A DNA stretch of 64,000 nt from Stenogyne calaminthoides (taxonomy: Eukaryota > Streptophyta > Magnoliopsida > Lamiales > Lamiaceae), in NCBI GenBank assembly GCA_037126765.1, contig JBBCBC010000043.1:1488001-1552000 (forward strand), given 5' to 3'. Positions 54,558 to 64,000 of the stretch are shown in pieces (position 1 is the first letter of the stretch; the number at the start of each line of letters is the position of its first letter). Under the pieces are notes generated by a model that worked only from the letters and a program-made list of their open reading frames with translations, did not search any database and had not been told where the DNA came from. The translations under genes and the position numbers were made by a program.

Positions 54558-55640
54558 GGGAAGCAGCAGAACAAAGCACTTTCTCCATGGAACCTTCTTG
54601 TTTTCACACCTTCTGATAGATCACCCATAATCTGGCTTGTAGGATGACTATCCAACAATCTTCTCCTTGATGTTCCCCCTTCAGTGGTATCCTCAACATC
54701 AGAATTGTTAGGTTTAGGTATTTCATCAAATTCAGGGAACAACAGAAAAGGAGAGAGTGAATCATCTTCCTCAGGGGAAATTCTATTCAGAACATTGTCA
54801 GAGACATTTGTTCCCCCTTGGTTGATAGATTCAGAGTTTGCCTCAGCTGTGACCACATCTTCATCGGCATTACATACCTGAGTCTGAACTGGTGTATGTT
54901 CAGATTGGTCAGCTTCATTGTGTTGGCTTTCCTTTAGTGGAGAATTATTGTCCTGAGTCTCACCATTCTGAGTATTTCCATCCTGAGCTTCTTTATCTGA
55001 ATTAGATTCACTCCATTCATAGAAAGTGATTGACTTCTTCTTTTCAGCTTCAAAGGATGTTTTATCATTCTTTTTCAGGCTAAGTCTGATGATTCTCTTG
55101 GTCAGATCTCCTGAGTCATGTTCCTGTTTCTTCTGAACACAAGTAGATTCATCAAAAACAACATGAGGTGTTTCTTCCACAATAAGAGTCCTACAGTTGT
55201 AAACTCTGAAGGCTTTACTAATTTCAGAATATCCTAAGAATATCCCTTCATCAGCTTTGCTATCAAAAGTTTTCAACTGATCTTTACCATTATTTTGTAT
55301 GAAACACTTGCAACCAAACACACGAAAGAAAGAAACAAGAGGCTTCCTTTCATTCCACAGCTCATAAGGTGTTTAGCCTTGATTCTTGGTCAGCATGGAT
55401 GCATTACGAGAGTAGCATGAAGTGTTGATACCCACCCCAAAATCTCTTAGGAATGTAAACCAAAGAATCATTGTTCTTGCAAACTTCTTTTCGAGTCCTA
55501 TTTCTTCTTTCAAACACCACCATTTTGTAGAGAGTCCTTGCGACTAATGTTTCATGAGTTATTCCATTTCTTTTGACAATGATCAGATATAATATGGTTG
55601 ATAAATTCAGTGCCTTTATCTGATCTGATTTTGACCACAC
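54557..55640 (-). pseudogene. Integrase C-terminus and linker of B2 pol
   Basis: The minus frame 55321-54521 starts MFGCKCFIQNNGKDQLKTFD, then KADEGIFLGYSEISKAFRVY and an acidic linker (NSPLKESQHNEADQSEHTPV). It runs through FHGESALFCCF before crossing the join into A sequence (last residues WEPVSWMHVRN), a chimeric end. 55640-55404 holds a decayed block with NGITHETLVARTLYKMVVFE, the region of the catalytic Glu, changed beyond function. Confidence 0.8.
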
Positions 55641-56340
55641 TCAGATTCTTTTCAGTACTGAGTCTTTTCAGTAATTCTGGCAGTTTTGTCTGAATCTCTT
55701 TCTTATTGAGTAAGAATATAACCCATGTGTATCTAGAGTAGTCATCAACTACCACAAGTGTATATTTCCTGCCATTAGTGCTTACAGGTGTCACTGGACC
55801 AAAGAGATCCGTATGTAACAGTTGAAGTATTCTATGAGTAGAAACTTCTACTTTGCTTTTGAATGATGCTCTGGTTTGTTTTCCTTTCTGACAAGCATCA
55901 CATATATGATCTTTACTGAACACTTCATTGGGTAACCCCCTCACAAGTGCTAATCTTGCAAGTTTGTTAAGGGTTTTGAAGTTTAATTGATTCAGCCTTT
56001 TATGCCACATCCAACTGGTATCAGTAGAACTTTTTGCAATCAAACATGTATCTTTAGGAGATAATTTCCAATCAGCAAGATACACATTCCCTTTTCTAGT
56101 ACCAGTCAGTAAAGTTTGTTGTGAAGCATTATCTTCACATAACATAAGTTCTTTGAGAACTCAACATTGAATCCTTTGTCACAGAATTGACTGATAGAAA
56201 GCAAATTATGCTTTAAACCAGAAACATATGAAACACCATGGATATGAACAGATTCAACTTCAAGTGTTCCATATCCTTCAGTCTGTCCATTGGAGTTATC
56301 TCCAAAAGTAATCTGAGGGCCTTTTTTGCTCAATATAGTT
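55552..56340 (-). pseudogene. Protease end, zinc finger and integrase core of B2
   Basis: Minus frames 56333-56106 (FGDNSNGQTEGYGTLEVESV, SGLKHNLLSISQFCDKGFN) and 56145-55552. The latter has WMWHKRLNQLNFKTL, where the second zinc-binding His is Gln (His in B1), CDACQKGKQ, LLHTDLFGPVTPVSTNGRKY (first Asp), VVVDDYSRYTWVIFLL and KIRSDKGTEFINH (second Asp). A frameshift near 56130 and the His-to-Gln change mark it inactive. Confidence 0.85.
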
Positions 56341-57238
56341 AGTGAGTAATTGCTTCTATTCTGTCATATGTCTTGAACATCCACTGTCCAGGTACCATGC
56401 AGCAGAAGCCAATTCATTTCCACTCATCGGGGCTATGTTGTCTTCATTCAGCTCAGTGCCCTTTTCCTTCACCTGAAAAACAGATTAGGTCTTAGGTACC
56501 CATTTGGTGTAGGGTCCTACCAGGTTAGCTGTACCTTTTGGAACCCAAATCTGCCTGATAACTCTAATTACTTTAGAGTGGCTGATTTGTCTCCCATAAA
56601 AATCTACATACACATTCACCACCCTAGGTGCCTTGGCGGACCCTGTGTATGAGTGTCAACCTTAGCATGAACATGAGCCTTAGAGTTCTTCTTGGGTTCA
56701 TGCCTCTTGTTCCAATGCCTTGGCTTTGGTGCAACTGGTCTCTGTCTCTGCTGACTTGGGTTCAGGAAACCTTTACCCTTAGGCAAGTGGGGTTTAGGTT
56801 ACTGTCTTTGAAATTGTGGTCTTTCGATGTCGAGGACTTGGTCTTTTCAGTTGAGAATATCTCTGCTGAGTGTTTCTCTTCTGAAAATTCCTCTGATGGT
56901 TAAGTGCAGATTTCTTCAGGTTGATATTCTTAGCCTGAGGCTTTGAAGTACTGGCCTAAAAATTTCCTACTGAGTGTTCAGGTTTTCTAGCCTTTTCTTG
57001 AGGTTTGGGCTTTCTTTTCTGAACTTTCAGTTTTTCTGAAACCATAGGTCTTTTACCCTTGTCTAATACACGGGGTTGTTCTTCAGTAAGAAGATTAGTA
57101 CATGCCACCGGTTTAACAAAGACAGTCTTGGTGCTACTAGAAGAAGCAGTATTCAGAACACCTTGTGAGGTTCCTCCTGGATTATATCACAATCCAGCCT
57201 TTATAGTTGCAGGTCTTTGATAACTCTGAATTTCATCT
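56341..57238 (-). pseudogene. Gag-protease linker and protease start of B2
   Basis: Near 56400-56350 the minus strand gives WYLDSGCSRHMTE-like protease sequence. 56520-56800 matches 30600-30906 of B1 (VYVDFYGRQISHSKVIRV). Further right it is basic and Ser/Thr-rich. Many stops. It ends at the solo B LTR (TSD ATTAC at 57239-57243). Confidence 0.65.
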
Positions 57239-57243
57239 ATTAC

Positions 57244-59342
57244 TATTGGGAGATGAATTTAATAAAGATATATGATTTTGATTAGATCCCAAAATCCCCT
57301 GAGTATGACATGTTCAGGATAATCTTGATAGTTGAGTCAGGATTCAATTTTAGAGTATTCAGGATGATATCTGCAAAATGTATAGTCAGCAGATATAGAT
57401 CAGATTAGGATCTGGAGATTTCGAAGACTTCGTGAAACCGAGCCCGAAGACTCGATGTGAAACCGAGAATCAAGACTCGATTGTGAAATCGAGATATCAA
57501 GACTCAATATGAAAATGAGAAACTGAAGACTCAGCATGAAGACTCAGTATATCAGTCAGTATATCTGTGAAAACTCGTAAGACCTCAAGACTCGAAGACC
57601 ACAAGACTCGAAGACTCAAGACTCAAGACCCAAGACTCGAGAAGACCACAAGACTCGAAGACTCAAGACTCGAGGAAGACTCAAGACACAAAACATGTAA
57701 GATCAAGAATCAAGATCAAGAATATCAAGGCACAGAATTCATCAAGACTCAATAATGTATTGAATGCTCAGTATAAACCTGAATGTTCCGAGGCACTGAA
57801 CATATCTATCTGAAGGATGCAATACTGAGAAGATCACGATTCCTTAGAAAGTTAGATATTGCCAAGACATTCAAATGCAGACAAAAGGAACTACGTCAGA
57901 GTGTTGTTAAGGTTATATCAACTCAGAGTTTGTAACCAAAAGAGCCGTTGAAGGTGTCTACCTTTTAACGGAGACAAAAAGTCAAAAAGAGGAAGAAAAG
58001 ATCTTTATACCATCTCGACAAAGGCGATGTGTCCTCAAAAAAAAGATGTCGAAGTACAAAAGTTCGGATCGCAAAAAGTGAAGACCGGCTACATGAAAGG
58101 CTATTGCCTAAAACGTGTTAGGGAGTTTCAAACCCTAAATATAGCAGTTCCTCACACACCATAAGAGGAAACTCACGAAGCTATTTCTCCAACGGATAGT
58201 TTTCAAGAGTGACCTTGGTGTATGCCTATAAATACTTGTGACCCTCTACATTGTATGGTTACGAGAAATTTGTAAGCAACTCAAGAAGCTCAAACTTATT
58301 ATCGCAAAGTTAAAGCACTTGAAAAACTTAGAATTTTCCAAGTGCTTTTATATTGAAGAGAGCTCATTAAACTAAGCCTAGCTTGATAAGATATATTCAA
58401 AGCTTAGTCGAGATATCCTAGCCTTTGCTTTGTACTTCATTGTAAAGGATATCTCATCCTAGTTGGAAACCAACCGAGAAACCCTAAACCCTTGAGAAGG
58501 TAGTTGGAGTGTGTTTGTTGGTGAGAAGAGTTGTAAAGAGTTAGTAAACTACGTGGAGTAGTCAGAAAGCTCTAGAGGAGAAGTTAGTAAGCTACAGAGG
58601 TAGTCTGAAAGCTTGTTTGTGTTTGAGTAAGTAAACTACGGAGGTAGTCAGAAAGCTCAAGGTCAGGTTGAATAAGTAAACTATGTGGAGTAGTCAGAAA
58701 GCTCAAAGCCGAGTTGAGTAAGTAAACTATGCGAGGTAGTCAGAAAGCTCAGGAAGTGATTAGTGAATTTCTCTGAGGATCAGAGAGAGTGGACGTAGGA
58801 GCTTGAGTCTCTGAACCACTATAAATTGTTGTGTTGTTTATTGCTTTCCTTATCTGTGCTTAACTGTTGCATTATCTTAAATCTGAAAGCATATTTTCAC
58901 TGACATTTCAGTTGGAATCAATCCACTGGAAGTTGCATATAATTGAATCACAGCCTAATCACTATTCCATTAAAGGAAGGTTTTCAGCAAAGCTTAAAAC
59001 GAGTATAAACTAAAGGGCCAACCATTCCGCACATCTGAGTAGCTAGAACAGATAGTTACCAAACTGAACTTACTCTTCTGAGGGTTCAGTAAGTTAGTTA
59101 TCTGATCCAAGCAACTCAGGATCTCTGAAACTCAGGACTCAGTTGGGATTATCTGAGGTTTCTGAAAGCAGCTCAGGATCACTGTCTCAGTAGACTTTGA
59201 TTCAGAGTGATCTGTGCTTCTCAGGACCAAATCTTCAGGACTGCCTGACCCAAGCTGACCTCAGTAAGAAAAAGTTTTAAAAACACTGAACACGTGTATT
59301 CCCCCCATACACGTGTAAGACTCGTTTGCACCGGGACCAACA
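57244..59342 (+). repeat. Solo LTR of family B nested in B2, inverted
   Basis: 2099 bp on the plus strand, TATTGGGAGATGAATTT (G-to-A in the terminal TG) to CGGGACCAACA, with perfect TSD ATTAC (57239-57243 / 59343-59347). TATA box at 58227-58234 and TCCAACGGATA at 58188-58198. Minisatellite of AAGACTCGA/AAGACTCAAG units at 57424-57735. Direct repeats with GTAAGTAAACTA...GGTAGTCAGAAAGCTC occur at 58540-58750. Confidence 0.93.
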
Positions 59343-59347
59343 ATTAC

Positions 59348-61003
59348 TTTAGATGCAAAAATCAATAGAGTTAACTTTCTCTGCGCACTATCCTCACTTT
59401 TCTTTAGAGTTTCATGCTTCTCAAAGAGGTCATTGAACTCAGTTCTGATAAGTTGTATCTCTTCAGTGGATTTCTCTAATTTTCCATTCAGGATTTCTAT
59501 CATCTTCTCTTTTTCTGAGAGTTGTACTTTCAGAACATCTAGTTCATCAGTAGTTCCCATTAATTGAGAAGTGATCTCAGCAGTATTAGAGTCTTTCCAT
59601 CTCAGATTTTCAGCAATCAGTTCCTTATTCTGCTCTTGAGTTTCTGTGAGCATTTCTTGTAACACATAATAGTCCTTCATAAGATTCTCAAAAGAATCCA
59701 TCAGGTCAAAGTTACTGGTTACAGTTGAACTCGAAAACTCATGTGCTTGTGTAGGAGCAACAACAGAGATAGAAGAATTTACCTCCTCCATAGCAACAAG
59801 GCATATATCATCACTGTCACTCTCTGAGAATATCTCATCTGAAGAACTGAATCCTTCTTCAGATTGTTCTTCTTCTTCAGCAATCATAGCCTTCTTGCTA
59901 GAGATCTTTCTGTCTCTCTTGGCTTGTCTCTCCTTTCTTTCCTTGGCACTCAGCTCAGGACAATCATACTAGAAGTGACCCTTCTTTTGGCAGTTATAGC
60001 ATCTGTTGGTATCATCATTCTGATCACTTTCCTCCTTGGTTTTGGAGTCCTTCTTTCTGGATGAGGAACCTTCAGCTTTGTGGTCCTTCCTTTTCTCAGT
60101 GGATCTGTCCTCAGCTTCTGAGTTATTCCTGTTCCTGTACCTGTTGTTCCTGTAATATTTTTTGTATTTTCCATATCTGCTATTGAGTCTTTCAAACCTC
60201 CTTGCCAACAATACTAGCTTATCCTCTTGCTCATCCTGATTTTTGGCAAGTGAGTTATCAGACTCTTTAGCTTTACATGATTTCTCTTTGGCTTTGAAAG
60301 CCATATTCTTGCTAGATGAAGATTCATCTTTGCTGTCAGATTTCTTAGATTTCTTATCAATCACAAATTCATAAGCTTTCAGTTCAGAGAAAACTTGTTG
60401 GTATGGCATGGAATCAATATTTTTGGTGTTTTCAATTACCACAACATGTATATCCTATTTCTTAGATAATCCTCTAAGAATTTTCAGTGTTACTTCTCTC
60501 TGTGGGTATCTTTTCCCAAGAGCACTCAGATCATTTATAATACTAGTGAATCTGACTTCCAATTTGTCAATGGATTCACCATCTTCCATTTCAAAGTTGT
60601 CAAACTTTCCAATAGCAACATAAAGTTTGTTCTCTTTAATATGATCTGTGCCTTGACACATGATAGCAAGTGTGTCCCATATTTCTTTGGCAGTTTCACA
60701 GTGAGAAATCATCCCCATAACACCATCATCAATAGTGCTATATAAAGTACCTTTAGCAATGTAGTCCAAATTGACTAACTTTCTCTCATCAGGAGTAAGT
60801 TGATCATCAGGTTTTGGAAATTCATCTCTGGGATCATTCCTCTCAGTATCAGTAATTTTGGGATTTACAACAGTGTATTTGAATGGTCCTTCAGAAACCA
60901 CTCTCCACATTCTTTCATTCTTGGAATACAGATGTGCCTGCATTCTCAACCTCCATATGTTATAGCTCTCAACAGAGAACATAGGAAGTTTATTAGAAGG
61001 CAT
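59348..61003 (-). pseudogene. Gag of B2
   Basis: The minus ATG at 61003 gives MPSNKLPMFSVESYNIWRLR, then DQLTPDERKLVNLDYIAKGT, VMGMISHCETAKEIWDTLAI and FTSIINDLSALGKRYPQREV, the UBN2-type copia Gag domain (about residues 1-180). After a stop near 60455 come VIENTKNIDSMPYQQVFSEL, a Lys/Ser-rich tract and CYNCQKKGHF*YDC, a CCHC knuckle broken by a TAG. 59887-59348 is an acidic stretch and coiled coil (MIEILNGKLEKSTEEIQLIR). The frame then runs into the solo LTR. Gag forms the particle and binds RNA. Confidence 0.88.
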
Positions 61004-61112
61004 GATGAATGAGCCTTGTAAGGTATCAGCAATAAGAACTATTCAGTAGACCACCAAAGTCTTTCAGCAAATAGATTATGGCTACCAAAGCAAGTGGACA
61101 AAATGAACCACT

Positions 61113-61124
61113 GCTCTGATACCA
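61113..61124 (-). promoter_or_regulatory. Primer-binding site of B2, initiator tRNA-Met type
   Basis: Plus strand GCTCTGATACCA, the exact complement of TGGTATCAGAGC, 2 bases from the 5' LTR at 61127. Marks the right LTR as the 5' one and the element as minus-strand. Confidence 0.95.
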
Positions 61125-61126
61125 CT

Positions 61127-62926
61127 TGTTGGTCCCGGTGAAAACGAGTCTTACACGTGTATGGGGGGGATACACGTGTTCAGTGGTTTTTAAAACTTTT
61201 CTTCACTGAGATCAGAAGGGTTAGGATGTCCTAAGAATTTTGCCCTGAGATGCACTATTTGCCCTGAGTCAAAGTCTACTGAGATAGTGATCCTGAGCAG
61301 CTTTAAAAAGCTTCAGATTAGCCCAACTGATCCTGAGTTTTATCAGAGATCCTGAGAAGCTTGGATCAGATAGTTATCTTACTGAACCCTCAGTAGAGTT
61401 AATTCAGTTTGGTAGCTATCCGTTCTAGCCAATCAAGAATGCGGAATGGTTGGCCCTAAGTTTATACTCAAGTTTAATGCAAGTTCACTGGATTGTTTCC
61501 AACTGAATATTCAGTAAAATCAATACGCTTTCAGTGAAAATATGCTGCAGATAGTATGCAATACAAAAAACAAATAACACAGCAATTATAGTGGTTCAGA
61601 GACTCAAGCTCCTACATCCACTCTCTCTAATCTTCAGAGAAATTCCTTAACACACTTCTCCTAAAGCTTTCAGGCTGACTCACTGCAGCTTACTAACTTT
61701 TCTACTTTGAGTTTTCTGGCTGACTCACTGCAGCTTACTAACTCAACACACACAAGTTTTCAGACTACCACAAGTAGCTTACTAACTTCTCCTCTTAGAG
61801 CTTTCTGGCTGAACTCAACTGCAGCTTACTCACTCTTTACAACTCTAACTCACCAACAAAACACACAAACTCAAACTACCTTATCAAAGGGTTTGGGTTT
61901 GGGTTGGTTTCCAACTAGGTTGAGATATCCTTTGACAATAAGAACAAATTCAAAGGCTAGGATATCTCTTCTAAGCTTTGGATATATTTATTAAATCTAG
62001 GATTAGAGTAATGAGCTCTCTCCAATGTGAAACACTTGGGAAATCTTAGGTTTTTCGAGTGCTTCAATTTTGAAGAATACGAATGAGCTCTGGAGTTGCT
62101 TTGATTTCCCGTAACCTTTCAATGGTGAAGGTCACTGGTATTTATAGGCAACTTCTCCAATGGTTACTCTTGAAAACTATCAGTTGGAAGAGATAACATC
62201 AAGGGTTTCCTCTTCTGGTTATTGATGAACGACTATTTTTTGGGTTTGAACATGCCCTTGCATGGTTTGGGTAATAAGTAACCAATGCAGCCAATCACCA
62301 AGTTTTGCAGTCTGGAACATAGTACTACTGACTTATTAGGTGTCTCCGTCGCTTTTTAGTGTCGATAAAAAAAGCATGATGTTGTCTTTCTCTGATTGGT
62401 TCTTGTCTTCAGTGAATGTAGACAAACAAAACGGCTCTTTTAGGTCAATCTCTCTGAATGAGACAACCTTAAACAACACTTAGTTTTAGTTCTTTTTGTC
62501 TGCACTTAAATATTTTGGGCAACATTTATTCTTTATAAATGTGCGTCTTCCTCAGTTTTGTATGTACTCAGATAGATATTCTTGGTCTTTACGAATATTC
62601 AGTTACACGAGTCTTGAGAACTCTTTGAGTTCTCGATAATTTTCGAGTCTTGATATCTTCGAAGATCTATCTTCGAGTTTTCGATTATCTTTCGAGTTTT
62701 CAGTATCTTCTGAGTTTTCAGTATCTTCTGAGTCTTCAGTATCTTCTGAGTCTTCAAGTATCTTAAAATTCCCTGAAATATATCTGCTGACTATACATGG
62801 TGTAGATATCTCCTGAATTATTTTATACTGAAACCTGACTCAGACTATCAAGATTATCCTGAACATGTTATACTCAGGGGTTTTGGGATCTAATCAAAAT
62901 CTTTATTTAAAGTTTATCTCCCAACA
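61127..62926 (-). repeat. 5' LTR of B2
   Basis: 1800 bp, TGTTGGTCCCGGTGAAAACG to TATCTCCCAACA. Minus-strand TATA box at 62139-62146. Lacks about 70 bases present in the partner LTR (break at about 61468, between ACTC and AAGTTT) but has more minisatellite units (62600-62760). Confidence 0.95.
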
Positions 62927-63414
62927 GTTGGAATGTCCATTGGAATAATTAAAGAAAACATCCAAAGATATTATGCCATTGGAAATTCCGTAGGAATTAT
63001 GTATCTATTTATCTTACTCATTCCAAGGGTATAACGATGTTGGAATATCCGTTGGTATAATTAAAAAAATATTTCCAACGACTCATGACATTGGAAATTC
63101 TGATGGAAATCTACACTAAAAAATCTTATGATTTAGGGGTACTATTCCAATGGTATAGTGTCATTGGAATATCCGTAGGAATTGTTTTTTTTTTAAATTC
63201 CAACGTCTTTTCCAACAGTAAATTCCAACAATTGCATCAAGTAATTGGAATACCGTTGGATATTTCAAATGGTTGCTTATGCTGTTGGAATTTCCGTTGG
63301 ATATTTCCAACAATCACTTTTGTTATTGGAAACACCATTGGAATTCTCAAAATTCCAACAGTTTATTTATCTTTTGGAATTTTTCCATTGGAATTTCACT
63401 GTTTTCTTGTAGTG
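62927..63414 (+). mobile_element. Right part of the second CACTA-type array and its terminus
   Basis: 62927-62931 is the B2 TSD. Then come about 450 bases of units such as GTTGGAATATCCGTTGG and CCAACGACTCATGACATTGG, continuing the array at 42740-43133, and a terminus GTTTTCTTGTAGTG (63401-63414), complement of CACTACAAGAAAAC. Expected 3-bp TSD would be CCT. The 5' end is not in the window. Confidence 0.75.
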
Positions 63415-64000
63415 CCTGAGGCAGCCACATTTGACGTAGCAGCTCAGAAGAAGCATCAAAAGGATGCTTCCCAGACTTAGTGTGTGTGTGATGTTGCTCG
63501 ACATGACTCCCGAATTGCATAGGCAACATAAGAAAATGGGTCCCTTCTAGATGCTCAAGCATCTGAAGGATCTCTTTGATTCTGAATCTCATTCTGAGAT
63601 TTATGAAGTGATGAGAGATCTGTTCAGATGCCGGTTAGCTAAAGAAGGGAAGGTTTCACCTCATGTGCTAATGATGATAGGCCTAATTGAGAAAATTGGT
63701 AATTTAGGCATTGAGCTAAAGGACCAACGTTTTCATTTATGCTATCCTCCAATTGCTCCCGGATTCATATTTTCAGCTTCATTGTGAACAACAATATGAA
63801 TTAGACGGATGCGACCATGCCTGAACTTCACAACGTGCTCAAAACTTTTGAGTTCACTATCACTAAGATGGTGTTCAAAAGGAGCGGGTAGACAAGGATG
63901 TGTGCCTCTACTGTAAGTAGAAGAGGGCACCAGAAGAAGGATTGTAAGGTTCTGGTTGCTGAAAAGAAGTCATTGGGTGCTTCTGGTACTAGAACATGTA
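63415..64000 (+). pseudogene. Copia-type gag fragment, decayed, runs off the window
   Basis: Plus strand, directly after the CACTA end. Readable pieces in shifting frames: HQKDASQT then CVMLLDMTPELHRQHKKM (63480-63540), MLKHLKDLFDSESHSEIYEV and MRDLFRCRLAKEGKVSPHVL (63551-), MIGLIEKIGNLGIEL, then MPELHNVLKTFEFTITKMV (63810-) and a knuckle remnant RRGHQKKDCK near 63925. This is the UBN2-like Gag of a copia family different from A and B. Stops near 63480, 63549 and 63785. The CACTA element appears to have inserted inside this gag. Confidence 0.78.

Larger units (their letters stand above)
43134..62926 (-). mobile_element. SIRE/Maximus-like copia retrotransposon B2, full-length with nested inserts
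   Basis: LTRs at 43134-44929 and 61127-62926, TSD GTTGG on both sides (43129-43133 / 62927-62931). Total 19.8 kb, of which about 6 kb are later insertions (A fragment 50681-54556; solo B LTR 57244-59342). Minus-strand order: gag, protease, IN, RT, RNase H, spacer, env-like ORF. It keeps a complete open RT-RNase H of 473 codons, better preserved than B1. It is disrupted by insertions and stops in gag, IN and env-like parts. Confidence 0.94.

Noticed and set aside
63085..63480. 131-codon plus-strand ORF crossing the CACTA end
   Set aside because: It joins subterminal repeat to copia gag residues; only the last part (after 63415) is genuine former coding sequence.

Overview
The window is intergenic, repeat-dominated DNA from a flowering plant, probably a dicot; the species cannot be told from the sequence. 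I found no credible host gene, tRNA or rRNA gene. Most of the 64 kb is nested LTR retrotransposons and their remains. This is shown by TG...CA terminal repeats, tRNA-primer binding sites, polypurine tracts, 5-bp target-site duplications (TSDs) and Ty1/copia or Ty3/gypsy Gag-Pol motifs. Nearly all coding regions carry stops or frameshifts and are dead copies.

Layout from left to right. 1-7122 is copia family A (copy A1), on the minus strand, with its 3' end cut off by the window edge. 7123-10027 is a plus-strand Ty3/gypsy gag fragment (G1), split by an inverted solo LTR of family A (7874-9707, TSD CGGGG). 10028-10938 is an LTR-like block (D). 10939-13915 is the leader, primer site and 5' LTR of a second A copy. 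13916-21275 is a minus-strand Ty3/gypsy element (G2) of the Tat type with gag, protease, reverse transcriptase (RT), two RNase H domains, integrase (IN) and an ORF on the opposite strand. 21276-22127 is a short minisatellite followed by AT-rich DNA.

22128-39549 is a SIRE/Maximus-like copia element (family B, copy B1) on the minus strand, with TSD CACAC. It carries an envelope-like ORF and has received two insertions of a compact family C: a solo LTR (31110-32831, TSD GGTTT) and a complete LTR-PBS-PPT-LTR element with no coding sequence (33917-36952, TSD TTTTC). 39550-43133 holds AT-rich DNA, a Mutator-like MITE (40586-41079) and two sets of subterminal repeats with CACTA-type ends.

43134-62926 is a second SIRE-like element (B2) on the minus strand, with TSD GTTGG, inserted inside a CACTA subterminal array that resumes at 62932 and ends at 63414. 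B2 contains a truncated A element (50681-54556) and a solo B LTR (57244-59342, TSD ATTAC). 63415-64000 is a decayed copia gag on the plus strand, directly abutting the CACTA end.

Function. In intact relatives, Gag forms particles, protease cuts the polyprotein, RT-RNase H copies the RNA from a tRNA primer and IN inserts the copy. Family C has only the cis signals (LTR, initiator-Met PBS, PPT), and these match family B closely, so it probably used SIRE proteins. The TSDs allow the insertions to be ordered. A recurrent CAG/CTG-linked difference between repeat copies may be an assembly artefact, and it affects how the frameshifts should be read.
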